Origin: Takakia lepidozioides
Taxonomy: Eukaryota; Streptophyta; Takakiopsida; Takakiales; Takakiaceae
DNA: 64,000 nt
Assembly (NCBI GenBank): GCA_030704615.1
Contig: CM060733.1
Coordinates: 46,562,001 to 46,626,000 of the forward strand
Direction of reading: 5' to 3'
Shown here: one piece after another, positions 46,939-58,513 of the stretch
How positions within the stretch are numbered: position 1 is the first letter of the stretch
How the letters are laid out: the number at the start of each line of letters is the position of its first letter
The notes under the pieces: generated by a model
The model's database searches: none
What the model saw: only the letters and a program-made list of their open reading frames with translations
What the model was told of the DNA's origin: nothing
Position numbers and translations under genes: made by a program

Positions 46939-48280
46939 TATTTTATTTTTTGTAATCATACAATCTGTCACGATGAGATGTTGCCGGGAGCTGGCAAGCT
47001 ACTTGAAAGCCTGGGGGATGCGGATTATCAAGACTTGGAACTTTGTCAACAGCCTATATCTGACGAAGGGAGATTGCCCAGGTCAAAAGGTGGGTTTCAA
47101 ATACTTTGTTTTTATGCCCTCTCTATTGAAGTTCCACTGTACTGACTGTTATGAAGTCATGTTGTTCGCACTGCCTGAATTGAGTGCTTGAGCGCACTCA
47201 GTTATGGCGGTGCATGAGCAATGACTCTGAACCAGTTCCATCCGGAATGGGTTTGCACTCCCACCCAAATGTGCTATGAAACATTCCTCACTAATTATTG
47301 TCCTCTTCATTGCAAACCCGTCTATTTGAGGCCGTCTGTCTCGTGAGGGTACATCCACTGTCAACTCCCACCATAGTGGTGGAGTTCGAGCTTCATGGGG
47401 GAGGATGTTTCATAAACGAGAGGTTCGATCCTGTCGTTGACGACATGCACTACAACTATGTCGACTCCAACGTATGTTTGCGAAAGCCAAATGGAACGCA
47501 TTGGAGAGGGGCCCGTGAAAAAAGCCCGACTTTTATCCAAACGATCATTGAGAGTTGTTGTCGGCCAGGGGCCCGCATCATAGATCTCACTCTCGGCACA
47601 GGTTTCTCTTCTTGTCTTTGTCATCGATTTCTTTTCTTCTGCACCTTCTTTACTCAATATTCTAAAACTCTAATTCCTTCAATTGGTCTCTTGCAGACGC
47701 TTCTTACCATGCTTGCAAGGCAGGTGGCAGGCACTTGTTTGGTATGGAAGGAGATGCAGATATTTTCACTGGCCTCCTCGCCGAGTTGCAAGGGGGCTCG
47801 TCTACCTCCAATGTCAAGAATGTCACTGCGCAAATTGATATCCTCGATGGAGACGACAAGGACCTGGACAATGACTTTTCATGTGAGTAAGTTCATTTTC
47901 TGTCTATTTGATCACTGTGTATATGCTCTGTCGCGTCCCCTTCTGTTGTCTGATTGTTACCCAAATGGTGCATTTCTGATTGTAGGAATGTGAACGCACT
48001 CCCGTGGCCCCTGTCTTCCATATACTTGAGGGACTTGTGGTGGAGCCCACCTCCTAATTATGTCATTCCTGATTACGCGGAAGGCATTGCTCATGTGCAA
48101 GCAGCTGTGCTTTCTCCCCTACCCTTGCGTTGGAATTCCAGAAAGATGCTCAGGCACCTCCGCGCAAAGGTCTTCATAGATGATAGTGTAGCAGTTTCAG
48201 GTGGTAGTAGTACTTCTAGCAGTTCAGCAGATTCAGGTGGTAGCAGTAGCAGTGTTGACACCACCTACGGATATACTTGA
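46939..48280 (+). pseudogene. Companion methyltransferase-like gene of element C, C-terminal exons
   Basis: Four phase-consistent exons: about 46939-47089 (RELASYLKAWGMRIIKTWN, LTKGDCPGQ), 47316-47601, 47697-47886 and 47986-48280. Exon 2 holds REKSPTFIQ and motif I IIDLTLGTG; exon 3 opens with DASYHACKAGG, then GRHLFGMEGDADIF. This is the clearest version of the motif: acidic residue, G-x-G loop, then an acidic residue at the end of the next strand, as in SAM-binding folds. The last exon (SSIYLRDLWWSPPPNYVIPD) ends in a Ser-rich tail. The acceptor before exon 2 reads GCAA instead of AG, so splicing is probably broken. The ParB-like part and motif IV are deleted. Confidence 0.65.
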
Positions 48281-48559
48281 GGGCATTCATTTATGGAACA
48301 TGAGGGGACACACTCTCCGTTTTCTGTTGCACCGCCATTTTTCTTCCCACCATCCGTTGTAATGAACACGGACTACAATGAAATTCACATCCCTGAATTG
48401 AAACATTTTCTCCCCCGCGTCCTGCGAATTTGAAAGTGTTTTCCTTCTAAACATTGCTCTCCAATTCAACCGTGTGCATTCAACAAATGTTTTTCAACAG
48501 AGATGAATATGTGCATAGTTCAGTAGACAGTCATTCGACATATGTCATCACACCAATAT

Positions 48560-48660
48560 TTGGTTGGATGGATGGAGGATGAATGTTTTTGGATGGATGA
48601 ACCCCGATTGGATGTACACTGTGGATGAATGTTGCATGCATGGATGGTCCCATGGATGAT
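48560..48660 (+). repeat. GGATG-rich cluster at the companion-gene end of element C
   Basis: Words GGATGGATG, GGATGAATG and TGGATGAA recur here, as in the matching positions of elements A and B. Confidence 0.65.
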
Positions 48661-48882
48661 GTCAGTGGCAGTCTCATGCACAGGGGCGGGATGGCGAGGT
48701 GGATCCCTAAGGCTGACAAGGGTTAGGGTTTCTGTTTGGGGTTGCAGGGTTAATATGTGTTTATGCGGTAATGGATCATCTTCCACGGAAATAGATGCCG
48801 CATCTTTCCCAAAATCATGCCACGTGTCCTGGGCTCACAGGCTCCTGGGCTCACGTGGCTAGGCTCACACTCTGGCATCCCC

Positions 48883-49435
48883 CTCTACATAGGAGACGCA
48901 CTTTGGATACACTTGGATTACACTTGGGGTTAGATGACAATGGACACTTGAGCCTCTACACAGGAGATGCATTTGGATACATAGAAGATTGCACTTGGGC
49001 TTAGATGGGCTTGGACATAGGAGACGCACTAGGATACATAGAAAATCACACTTGGTCTTACATTTCAATTCTTCACACATGGGCCAAAGGCACATGCTAC
49101 CCTAGAGGTCGCACTTGGGCCTCGACATAGGAGACGCACTTGGACTTGGGCTTAATTAGATGACACTGGACACTTGGCAAATGTCCAACGGCACATGCTA
49201 CCCTAGTCAATATATGAAGCGAGACGTTTGTTTTGTTTTGTTTTGTTTTGTAGATTTGAGATGTCCCCAACCGTGAGGCCCCAGCCCTGGTGCTTTGGTA
49301 CCATTGGAAAGCCCTCGACGAGGAGGGGTGCACGGGCTTGGTCTCATGATTTTTGGACTTGCGGTGTGGGAGATGTGGAATTTCAAGTACTTTGCGTTGC
49401 TGGAAATTCCCAAAAAATAGCAAAGTGGGAATTTA
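48883..49435. repeat. Continuation of the satellite-like array
   Basis: Same two repeat types as 42492-44387: GGAGACGCACTTGG and ACACTTGG words up to about 49200, then the GGAAAGCCCTCGACGAGGAG, GTCTCATGATTTTTGGAC and AAATAGCAAAGTGGG unit up to the hAT palindrome array. Confidence 0.75.
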
Positions 49436-50035
49436 GAATTAAAGTGACCGCCAGTAACGGCGGTCGCTCGCTGCATTTTCTCAAAAAAAAACTTCAAGCG
49501 ACCGCCACTAATGGAAGTGAGGGGAGAATGACTCGGAGCTTATATGCCCCCCCCCCCCCCCCCGCCTCATTCCTCGTTCCACGCGCAGGGCAGACCTCGT
49601 AGAAGCGACCGCCACCTTGGCGGTCGCTCCATTTAATAAATAAATAAAAAGGACCGCCACAAATGGCGGTCGCTCCATTTCGCAATAAAATAAAATAAAA
49701 GCGACCGCCAGTAATGGCGGTCGCTGCATTTACAAAAAAAAAAAAACTTCAAGCGACCGCCAGTAATGGAAGTGAGGGGAGAATGAGTCCAAGCTTATAT
49801 GCCCCCCTCCCCCCGCCTCACTCCTCGCTCCATGCGCAGGGCACACCTCGTAGAAGCGATCGTCACCTTGGTGGTCGCTCCATTTAAAAATCCCAAAAAA
49901 ACGACCGCAAAATATGGCGGTCGATCCATTTTCCAAAATTAAAAAGACAACCGACCGCCAGTATTGGCGGTCGCTGGATTTTCAGAAAAAATAGAAATTA
50001 AAGCGACCGCCAGTGATGCCGGTCGCTGCATTAAA
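49436..50035. repeat. Left array of GACCGCC/GGCGGTC palindromes
   Basis: About ten sites with arms GCGACCGCC and GGCGGTCGC around a 4-7 bp centre (often AGTAAT), spaced 45-60 bp apart by A/T-rich DNA. A ~135-bp block including GGAAGTGAGGGGAGAATGA and a poly-C tract is duplicated (49493-49637 and 49752-49886). Confidence 0.9.
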
Positions 50036-50301
50036 ATAAAAATGAATGCAGAGTTGGAAGCATTGGCACAATTGTTCTTCATTCCACAAGCAAATCACCG
50101 AACACAAACATGAGCAAGTGACGGTGCCTTTGGCCGACATTTTGGCTGGTATACACATGGGCAACATCTTTTATTTCCCAACATATACACAACAACAATA
50201 CAAATACTCATAGTGACAATGATCACACTGGTATTACTTCACTACAGAAATGTAAACATGTCCACTAAAATGTGCTGATGCATACCTACAGCTGTTTTGC
50301 T

Positions 50302-53300
50302 TCAATTCCTTCTACTGCTTCGACGGCGGGACGAAGAAGATCCTAATCGTAATGCTCCGATGGGCTGAAAATCCGAGTCACCCTTGACTTCATCACCATT
50401 GCCATGATCAGTGCTGGATTCGTCCTCTCTATCCGACCTCATATGTCCTGGCTTTTGAATCTGCAAGCGACCTCGAACCACATTTAGTTCTCTCTGAGGT
50501 CGACTCCCACTCTGGTCTTGAATACCATCCACGGTATTTGGCCTATTTGTGGGCCGATCGCCTACAAAAGGTTGGACTGTTCTCTGTCGTTTATGGACTT
50601 GGGACGCAATCGAAGGTGGTTTCGAAGGAGGTATTGGAAGGGGGTCTGCCCGAGATGGACCGGCATTAGATGGTGCGGCATGTGAGGAACCACGGATCTG
50701 CTGCGCAACACGTCGCTTAAGGTGGAATTGTAGTGACAGATTGTCATCATCCGAGGCTTCAACTTCCGACCAGTCCAATGCAGCAGAATGATGCGTGCGT
50801 GTGGAAAACAGATCAACCCTGTTGCTCCTTAATGCCCGCTGTGTTGATGGGGAGCTGGATCGGTTTTGGCATTGTGGTGGAGCTGGTCGTATCGGTGAGA
50901 CTTGATCCCGTCCCGTCAACTGTACAATGGGTTCGACACCATCGTTTGTATGAACAGGGTTGCGTACGTTGCTCGGTCCTGGAAGTTCATCACCCCTAAG
51001 CTCCATTAGGGCACTACCGGTGGCTTCAGCGTGTAGTGGGGGGCGAGGGTCGACCCCAATTTCATTTTGAAGACCATGTTTTGGGGATGACACAATTGCA
51101 GCTTCACCTTCATCTGCGATACATACTTCTTCAAGAAGGTCATCAAAGATTGGCTAGATATAAACATCCTCCTCTGTAAACGTAAACGGGTCATACGCAT
51201 TTTTGGGAGCATCATAGGATCCATCTTCACTATCGGAGGCAGATGATTTCTTCTGAGGCTCAATATCGTCACTCATTGAATCTACCTCAGAAGCACAGTC
51301 TTCGGAATGCAAATTTCTCTCACTTATGTTTGAAAACTATCTTTGGCAATCAGTAGACAGGCAGTTTGTGGCCATGAAAAACTGTGTGCGCCAACGCACG
51401 CAATTTTAGAGGGCCACAAACTCAGATGTGCTCTCTCCTCAGCATCATCCGCTGCCCTCTCACACCATGCTGCAGCATCATCCGCTGCCCTCTCACGTAG
51501 CAGTCGGCAGTTGGTATACACATACACCAATTTGTCAGCCCTCGTGGGATTCAACCTGTTGCGAATCTTGTTATGAACAAATGGAAAACTGCTCCAATTG
51601 CGTTCGCAAGATGAGGCAGAGCACACTTGGGCAAGAATACGCTTCGCCATGGGAGCCAATGTTCTTGCTCCAGCTCCAATCAAATCCCACCATTCATGTA
51701 GCAGCATATAGAGCTCTTTTGAATCCGACATGTCTTCAAAAGGGTCGCGGCGATCTGAGAAGCATTGGTACCCGGATATAGCTCTCTCTGCCATGTTCGG
51801 CGGAGCCAGTCGCATGAGCACTCGCACTAGGCCGGCCTTGGCATTAGCATTGTCTCGGAGCATGATATTGTCGAGCAAGAATGGATTGAGCAAAGCCCCC
51901 GCATAATGCAAGTCCATTCGAACCATCGAACGACTGCATCTGAAGCACTGTCCACAAGTTCAGGTTCCAAGGAGAAGGGATGATGCCTCAAGGATTGGAC
52001 GTGTTTATCAAGATTTTGCATTAGTAACCATGCATTGCCCATTACCGGTTGCTTTCCATCAAACTCCTACAAGACGATTAACACCGGCTCTACTATATAA
52101 ACAAAGTTTTCACATTTCTTCCAGAAATCATCGCTGCGAATGTTATTCCGAACTTTTCGACTTTTGCCCAATAACTTGGCTTTTCTGGAGTCCCGCAATG
52201 TCCGTGTATACGCATCCCATTGAGGATCGATGATGATGTGCTCCAGACTGCTCTTCACTGTCATCAACCGATTCACCATCAAGAAGTTAGTTGCAAAACG
52301 AGTTTCGCCTGGATTCTGGAGGCTGTATTTGGGTTCGTGCCTCCTATATTGCCAAAGGGATGTGGTGTGTGCCGATGAACGACACAACGGTCTTCGTTCG
52401 CTTCACAAGTTGTTTCACCCACTGTTCTTTTTCCCAATTTTCCAAAAGGAGGTCAAGGATATGAGCAGCACAACCTTAATAGTACATATGGGGATAACGT
52501 GCCAACAACATGTCTACAGTGTTTATCATGTTAGTGGCATTGTCTGTGCATATTTGCACGATTCTATCACTTCCGACCTGTTTGATGAAGTCTGTCAATG
52601 GTTGGCATTGATAACATCCATCTTTCTTCTCGCCGCTAGTGTCGACCAATCCCAAGAATTGTTTCCCAGCTGGACATACGAGCATGACATTGAATAATGG
52701 TCTGTTTATAACAGAACTCCAACCATCGGTACATATAGTGCTTCCATATTTTCTGATGCACTCGCCCGTCCTATCGTTGACATTTTGGATAAGCTCGGTC
52801 ATGGCGTCTTCTAGCAATCCCGTGCGGAGATTATGGTAAGTCGGAGGCACGTACGTGGATATGGACTTCGAGGTTGCTCTAACGGCAGAAACAAATGCCG
52901 GAAGCCTTGCCACATTAAATGGTATGTTGGCCTCGAAGAAAAACTGCGCCCATTTTTTATCCAACTGCATTCTCGCAGACAAGTTAAGACCTTCCTGCAT
53001 AGATTGCTGCCGTAATCCTCTACTCCGTTGAAGTATAGGGGTACAAAGAGGTGTTGAAGCAGGTGTTGCTCCGGCACAACTCACTTGTCTAAGGACACCT
53101 GAAGCCTCACAAGAGTCGCCTTGGGTACTAATCGGAGCATCCTGACGGGAAGATGGAGTGTTCTGCTCAGAGGTCATGTCCAGATCCAGAGATATTGGAA
53201 TATTGCCTCCACACTAGACAAAATGATTTTTTACCCGCATAGATGTTTTGGCATAAACCCACCCCAGTTCACACATCTATAGCCGAGGTGAGCGAACAAC

Positions 53301-53460
53301 CGATCCTTATGATAAGAAAGCTTTAATCCACATAGGTTGCACTCAACATTACCAGTGACATTGACAGTGTTCGGGATTGCTGTATACCAAGGGCTCCATT
53401 CCTCCCTCATCTTCACCCAATATCCACTCCCCTGGGCCCTAGCGATGTAAGCAACAAAAA
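50302..53460 (-). pseudogene. hAT transposase (BED finger, DUF659-type core, C-terminal dimerisation domain), decayed
   Basis: In transcription order: a BED-like zinc finger (VECNLCGLKLSYHKDRLFAH, 53416-53231); the hAT core (52476-53177) with TICTDGWSSVINRPLFNVML, IVQICTDNATNM and then AAHILDLLLENW after a TAA near 52475; RFATNFLMVNRLM and WDAYTRTLRD in a shifted frame (52387-52067); and the hAT C-terminal dimerisation region RILAQVCSASSCERNWS, HNKIRNRLNPTRADKLVYV (51926-51324). The C-terminal acidic/Ser-rich tail (about 51310-50302) is common in plant hAT proteins. hAT transposases cut and paste with 8-bp duplications. At least one stop and three frameshifts make it inactive. A foldback palindrome has inserted at 51364-51421. 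Confidence 0.85.
51364..51421. repeat. Foldback palindrome (CGTYRACG-core family) inside the hAT gene
   Basis: GTTTGTGGCC at the left and GGCCACAAAC at the right enclose an inner palindrome, TGTGTGCGCCAACGCACGCA, flanked by A and T runs. It is the same family as the palindromes in elements B and C. Confidence 0.7.
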
Positions 53461-53759
53461 ACAGTCACCTATAAATGAACGTGTTGTGAATGTAGAATGT
53501 AGTGCGATAGCCCAACACTTCTACACCTGTCAGCAACCCAAGTGGATCGATGTGGGTTGTAGTGTTGAGCTTATACACAATCTGCTGAAGTGACTTTGAT
53601 GGAAGCCACAACGGCAAAATGTGCGCACCCTCCTCTTGGGCTACACTCTCGTTCAATGGAAGAGAACATTCAAAGCAACCTCGAGTGTTTGCGCCAAAAG
53701 AAGTGAGGAGCTTGGTGACCCTGCTCCCTTATATATGATCCAAGAAGGATGAAAGTGAA

Positions 53760-54680
53760 ATGAATAAATAACGAACCAATAGCGCCCACCAGAAAAAGGC
53801 GGTACAACCATATTTGTTATAATTTTGAAATTAAATGACCGCTAATACTGCACTCGCTATTTTTATTTTTTATGAAAAACAAGCTACCGCCACTATCGCG
53901 GTTGCTTTTATTTCCTTTCATTTTGTGCAATATTGCGGTCACTTCTATTTTGTATATTTTTAAATTTAAGCGACCGCCGGTATGACGGTCGCTATTATTT
54001 TTTATTTCAAAATATAATGCGACTGCCGGTACGCCGTCGATTCATTTGTTTATATATTTAAAATAAAGCGACCGCCAATATGGTGGACACTTTTATTCTT
54101 AATATTTTTCAAAAAACGCGACCGCCAGTAAGGCGGTCACTTTTAATCTTTATATTTTCAAGTTTAAGCGACCTCCAGGTTGGCGGTCGCAAATATTGTA
54201 TTATTTTAAAATAAGCGACCACCGGTGTGGCGGTCACTTTTATTTTCATATGTCGCTTGTTTTTTTTATAATTTTAAACTTACCGACCGCCATATGGCGG
54301 TCGTTTGTTTTTCTATATATTTCTGAAATTAAGCGACCGCCAAATGGCGGTCGCTTGTTTTTTTAATATGTTTTTGAAATTATCCGACCGCCATATGGCG
54401 GTCACTTGTTCTGTATATATTTGCAAAATTGTGCGACCGCCAATACGGCAGTCGGTTGTTTTCTTTTTTAAACTAGGCGACCGGCAACATGGCAACATGT
54501 TTAAAAATAAATTGAAGCGACCGCCAATATGACGGTCACTATTTCTTTTTTTATTTCAAAAAATAAAGCGACCGCCAGTGCGACCGCCAATCTTGCTTTT
54601 TTAAAAAACAAATTTGAAGCGACCCCCAATACGGCGGTCGCGTTCATTTTGTTAATTTTCAAAATGTATTTGCCACCGCC
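53760..54680. repeat. Right array of GACCGCC/GGCGGTC palindromes
   Basis: About 17-18 sites at ~50-bp spacing with the same arms as the left array. The centres vary more (AATAT, GGTAT, ATAT) and arm mutations are frequent, separated by T-rich or A-rich DNA. No coding frame. Confidence 0.9.
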
Positions 54681-55339
54681 ACCGTGTCGGCGACGTGGCT
54701 GCTTAAGTGACAGTATTTTACCTGGTACTATTTTTACCAGAATATTCCCCGAACCTGATGTGATGGAGGTCCCGTCAGCGCAGGTCTGACGTGACTTGAC
54801 GCTGACGGACGGACGTGACCCAGATAATCGGGACTCGCTATCGAGGGATGCTTCTACGTGAGCATGAGCGTGAGAGCGCGTAAACCTAGACGGGCTCACG
54901 CCACATCATCAGTTATTGCCACGTTGGCTGACGGGTCTTACGCCACGTCAGCCGACGTCGCCAGCGTGCCCGACGCCACGTCACATCATGCCACGTCATT
55001 TTCATAAGCATGGCCCTATAACCGCGGACCGAACAAGCAAATGGGGGCTTATAGCCGCGGATTGCGCATTTGGCAAATAGGGAACCATGTGTGGGCGACG
55101 AGGCGAGGTGCAGAAGAGAGTTTAGGGTTTGTTGGTGAATGTTGCAGAATGATAGTGTTTGTAGAGACTGAAATGGTTGTGGATGTATTAATGTCCAGGT
55201 CATCAGTTTACAATGGTCCTCAGCTGATTTAATGCCATGCTAATGTGGTATTTTACGTTGTTGTCATCAGTGTACAATGGTTGTGGATGAGTTTATGAGG
55301 TTGAAGCAGAGCCAATGTGAATGGGACACTGCTAATATG

Positions 55340-55420
55340 ACTAAATGGGGATGAATAGTTGTGGACAAATGTGGATGAAATACCGTGAATGGATGATAGA
55401 GTGAATGAATGTTGAGCGAG
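55340..55420 (+). repeat. GGATGAAT-rich cluster at the companion-gene end of element B
   Basis: GGGGATGAATAG, TGTGGATGAAAT and GAATGGATGATAGAGTGAATG words match the composition of the A and C clusters. Confidence 0.6.
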
Positions 55421-55934
55421 GATGTCATTCTAACATTTATGAAAACCAAGCACAACGTTTGCACAAACATTAGAAATTGTGCCTAAAATCCGTCCTGAAG
55501 CACTTGATAAGATTTAATGAATGTCTGGCATTTGGGGAAAGGTAGACAGATGACAGCAACATAGAATAAGAAAACACAACAGATGTGAGAGTGATCTTTC
55601 ATGCTGCGACTTTGTCCAAGTGCTTACTGCAACAATCTGGTGTGCAGCACGCTCTTCTTTAGCTGTCATCTAGTGTCGATACATTGCGAGCCATTTCAGC
55701 ACTATACTTCCTGCAACGCACCACCTGACCACGCTAAACATGGTTTGGACTCCAATGCTTATTGCGGCCCCTGCCAATGAGGTAGAAATGTGCACCTGTA
55801 TGTTACGAGAGTATTGCAACTTTCATGGTTTTGTCATCAGGACCATTATACAACAACATTCAAAATGATTTGGCTCTCGTTTGTGCATGAGGAGGAATTT
55901 CGGGTCTTACAATATTGTGTAATAGAAATTGACT

Positions 55935-56180
55935 AGGTGCACTGTCTTCTTGTTTGAACCATAACCAATGTTACGCATCAGGATGCTGCCCTTGAACTTG
56001 CGTTGAACCTGAGAGTCCACAAATCATCCCCTAGGTGCCTTGTATTCTTGTTTGACCCATAACCAATGTTAGGCATCAGGAGGCTGCCTTTTAACTTGCG
56101 TTGGACCCAAGAGTCAATACATACATCATATCCCTAGGTGCCTTGTCTTCTTGTTTGACCCATAACCAACCATTTGCTGT
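55935..56180 (+). repeat. Tandem repeat, ~100-bp unit, about 2.4 copies
   Basis: Units contain CTTGTTTGACCCATAACCAA, then AGGCATCAGGAGGCTGCC and TTTAACTTGCGTTGGACCC. Two copies are complete (from about 55935 and 56036) and one is partial (from 56138). It lies downstream of the companion gene of element B. The rest of 55430-56380 shows no gene. Confidence 0.85.
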
Positions 56181-57333
56181 TCATTACAATCAAAGCATAC
56201 AAGCCAGGATATAACTATCCACTGTATGAAGTGCATAGAAGCCACTGTTGTAAATGAGAAACCATCTTTTAACGACATTACAACGAACAGGCACAATTTT
56301 TTTTACAAAGTTATGGAAGGACACAAAATGTCTAAAACTGTGAACATCTCGAGACCCCCCAAAATGATGAAATTTGCATTTCAGTCACTCCCTTGAAACT
56401 TGTGCAGTATCATCGACGTAAACCCGAGCTCCGAGGTGTCTGTTGTGCTTTCGAGCACATGGGGGAGATAACATGAAACTCTGTTGACGAGCAATGGTCT
56501 CCACGTAGTCGGGTAGGATGTATGAACGTGGAGGGCTGCACCACAAGTCACTGTGAATAAAAGAGACGTCGACCAAAGGAATAGCTTCCAATATCCTGCC
56601 ACCAAAAGATCCACAATTGCATTAGCCACCATTAATGGGAAAGGGGGGGGGGGGGGGGGCATTTTCACGGGAGAAATCGGATGCTTAAAGAAAAACAACT
56701 TACTCACATGCGAAATCGTCGTCCAAGACTTTGTCGTCCCCTTCGTTGATTCCACATGCACTATACCCTCCTGTTGTTGGGCGGCAGGTGTCGGCGCTGG
56801 CGCTTCCAAGTTATGGAGGAGGTCATTGAAAATATCCGCATCCCCTTCCATACCAAACAAATGCCTGCCCGCTGCCTTGCAAGCATGGTACGAAGCTCCT
56901 GCAAGACAGAGTTCTCTCAGGACACATTTAAACAAATTTTGCACTAAGAAGAAAACACCGCAGCAGGTTGGGGGTGAAACCTATGCCAAGAGTGAGGTCC
57001 ACGATACGCGCCCAAGTCTCCACAATTGTTTGAATAAATGCTGGGCTATTCTCCTTGGCCCCTCTCCATGGTGTGGAGTTGGACTTTCGTAAGCACACAT
57101 TGGAATCCACGTAATTGTAGTGCATGTCGTCCACCACTGGATCGAACTTATCGTTGATGAAAAAACCTCCCCCATGAAGCCTGAACTCCTTCACTGCTGT
57201 GGGAGTTGAAGCAGGGTGCACTCTAACGAGGCAGACGGCCTCAAAAAGGCGGGTCTACACACAAGACAACATGAAGCACATATTAGTGAATCCGAAAAAA
57301 TTCATCTGGAAAGAACAGTGCTTGAAACCTCTG

Positions 57334-57360
57334 AAAATGAGTGCGTTGACGCACTCATTT
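57334..57360. repeat. Palindrome with CGTTGACG core in a companion-gene intron
   Basis: AAATGAGTGCG, TTGA, CGCACTCATTT: a near-perfect 27-bp palindrome with partial outer arms (CCTCTG and CAGGGG). Confidence 0.8.
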
Positions 57361-58485
57361 CTGCAGGGGTGAAATGGAACTTAAAATGAAGCAGGCAAGA
57401 GAAAGTCGATTACCATTTGTCCGGGACAGTCGCCCTTTGTCAAGTACAGGCTGTTCACACCATTCCACGTTTTGATGATTTTCATCCCCGAGGCCTTGAG
57501 GTAGCTTGCAAGCTCCCGTCAACATTTCGTATTGACCGACTGGATCATTACAAGAACCCCTGCATCCGATAAAAAAAAATTGCAAAATGAAAAGACCCAC
57601 CGCCAGTACCTCTTGCATTCCATGTTGGGCAAGTGCCTGTGGGTAGGATGTCCGGTACTGGCAGCCCATCCGGAATGTCCACAATCACCATGTCGGCACA
57701 ACATGGTTTCAAAGAACCATTGACCCAACACTGCCCTTTCGAAACCTGAAAACAGACAGACGGAAAAAATTAAATAACTATCCAAAAGGGAAAACAGTAA
57801 AGGAGACAAACAGTGGGAATTGGCTTACCGAGTCAAGGAACACACAACTTGCCCCAAGTTGGAGAGGGTTCTCCAGTGTAACCAGATTTTCTGCTTTCCA
57901 TCATGGCAAGGAATGAATCATTGACAATCTCGCATTTACATTCTCGCTAGATTTTGGATGGGTGCTCCACTGCGTCGTATGGCTCAATCCTCCCCTTACG
58001 TTTTCGTTCCTTGTTTGCAATTGGGGTCTGCGCTACCTCACCCCCCGTAGTCTCCCTTTGGGTGGCCTTCTCCTTCCCTTTGTCCTTTGTACCCTTTCCC
58101 TTCCCTCTCGCAGGAGTTTTGTTGGCTGCGGGTTCCTTCTCAGCGAGGTTTCGCAGATTCCTCTCATGCAACTCCTTGTCAGTAAGAGGGGCCAAAGACT
58201 CCGCATCGTCATTCTGGTTCCACGTTTGCAACTCATACCAGGGGCAATCTGATTTCGGAATGTCGAGATACCAGCAGCAGTCTTTCAGGTGATATCTCCC
58301 GTAGTCTCTAAGGATGGTTGTCGTGTACATGGTCTGACTGTTAGAGGGGTCAGACCACAAGTCGATGAAGGCATGGTACTTACTGAGGTTTTTTCCCGGA
58401 ATGAGCACGTTCTTGATATATCTACAAACAAAAGAGGTGCACTTTTAGACATTGAAGGCAAAAAAACATATACTGCGGCCCTCCC

Positions 58486-58513
58486 AAAATGCGTGCGTCG
58501 ACGCACACAGTTT
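58486..58513. repeat. Palindrome with CGTCGACG core
   Basis: AAAATGCGTGCG then TCGA then CGCACACAGTTT, in a companion-gene intron of element B; outer arms CTCCCA and TGGGG. Confidence 0.75.

Larger units (their letters stand above)
44401..48882. mobile_element. Element C: internally deleted relative of element A
   Basis: The left end starts GCAGCTACGGCGTGAGCCC. The right end, reverse complemented, reads GGGGATGCCAGAGTGTGAGC, like the left end of element A (CAGGGATGCCTCGGCGTGAGC). CTCTACATAGGAG occurs on both sides (44388-44400 and 48883-48895), as expected for a target duplication, although the target is itself repetitive. It keeps the 3' part of the transposase on minus (46434-46640) and the 3' part of the companion on plus (46939-48280). 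The gene order matches A in mirror image with the centre deleted. Confidence 0.65.
49436..54680 (-). mobile_element. Decayed hAT transposon with subterminal palindrome arrays
   Basis: A hAT-type transposase gene (minus) lies between two arrays of GACCGCC palindromes (49436-50035 and 53760-54680). The same repeat on both sides of one gene implies that the arrays belong to the element. Exact termini and an 8-bp target duplication could not be found by eye. Confidence 0.65.

Noticed and set aside
49436-54680. Regular palindromic repeats as a CRISPR array
   Set aside because: Spacers are low-complexity A/T DNA, repeats vary, there are no cas genes, and the context is a eukaryotic hAT element.
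57954-58292. Plus-strand frames opposite the Lys-rich linker of the element-B companion
   Set aside because: Antisense to a coding exon, with low-complexity Leu/Pro/Phe content typical of such shadows.
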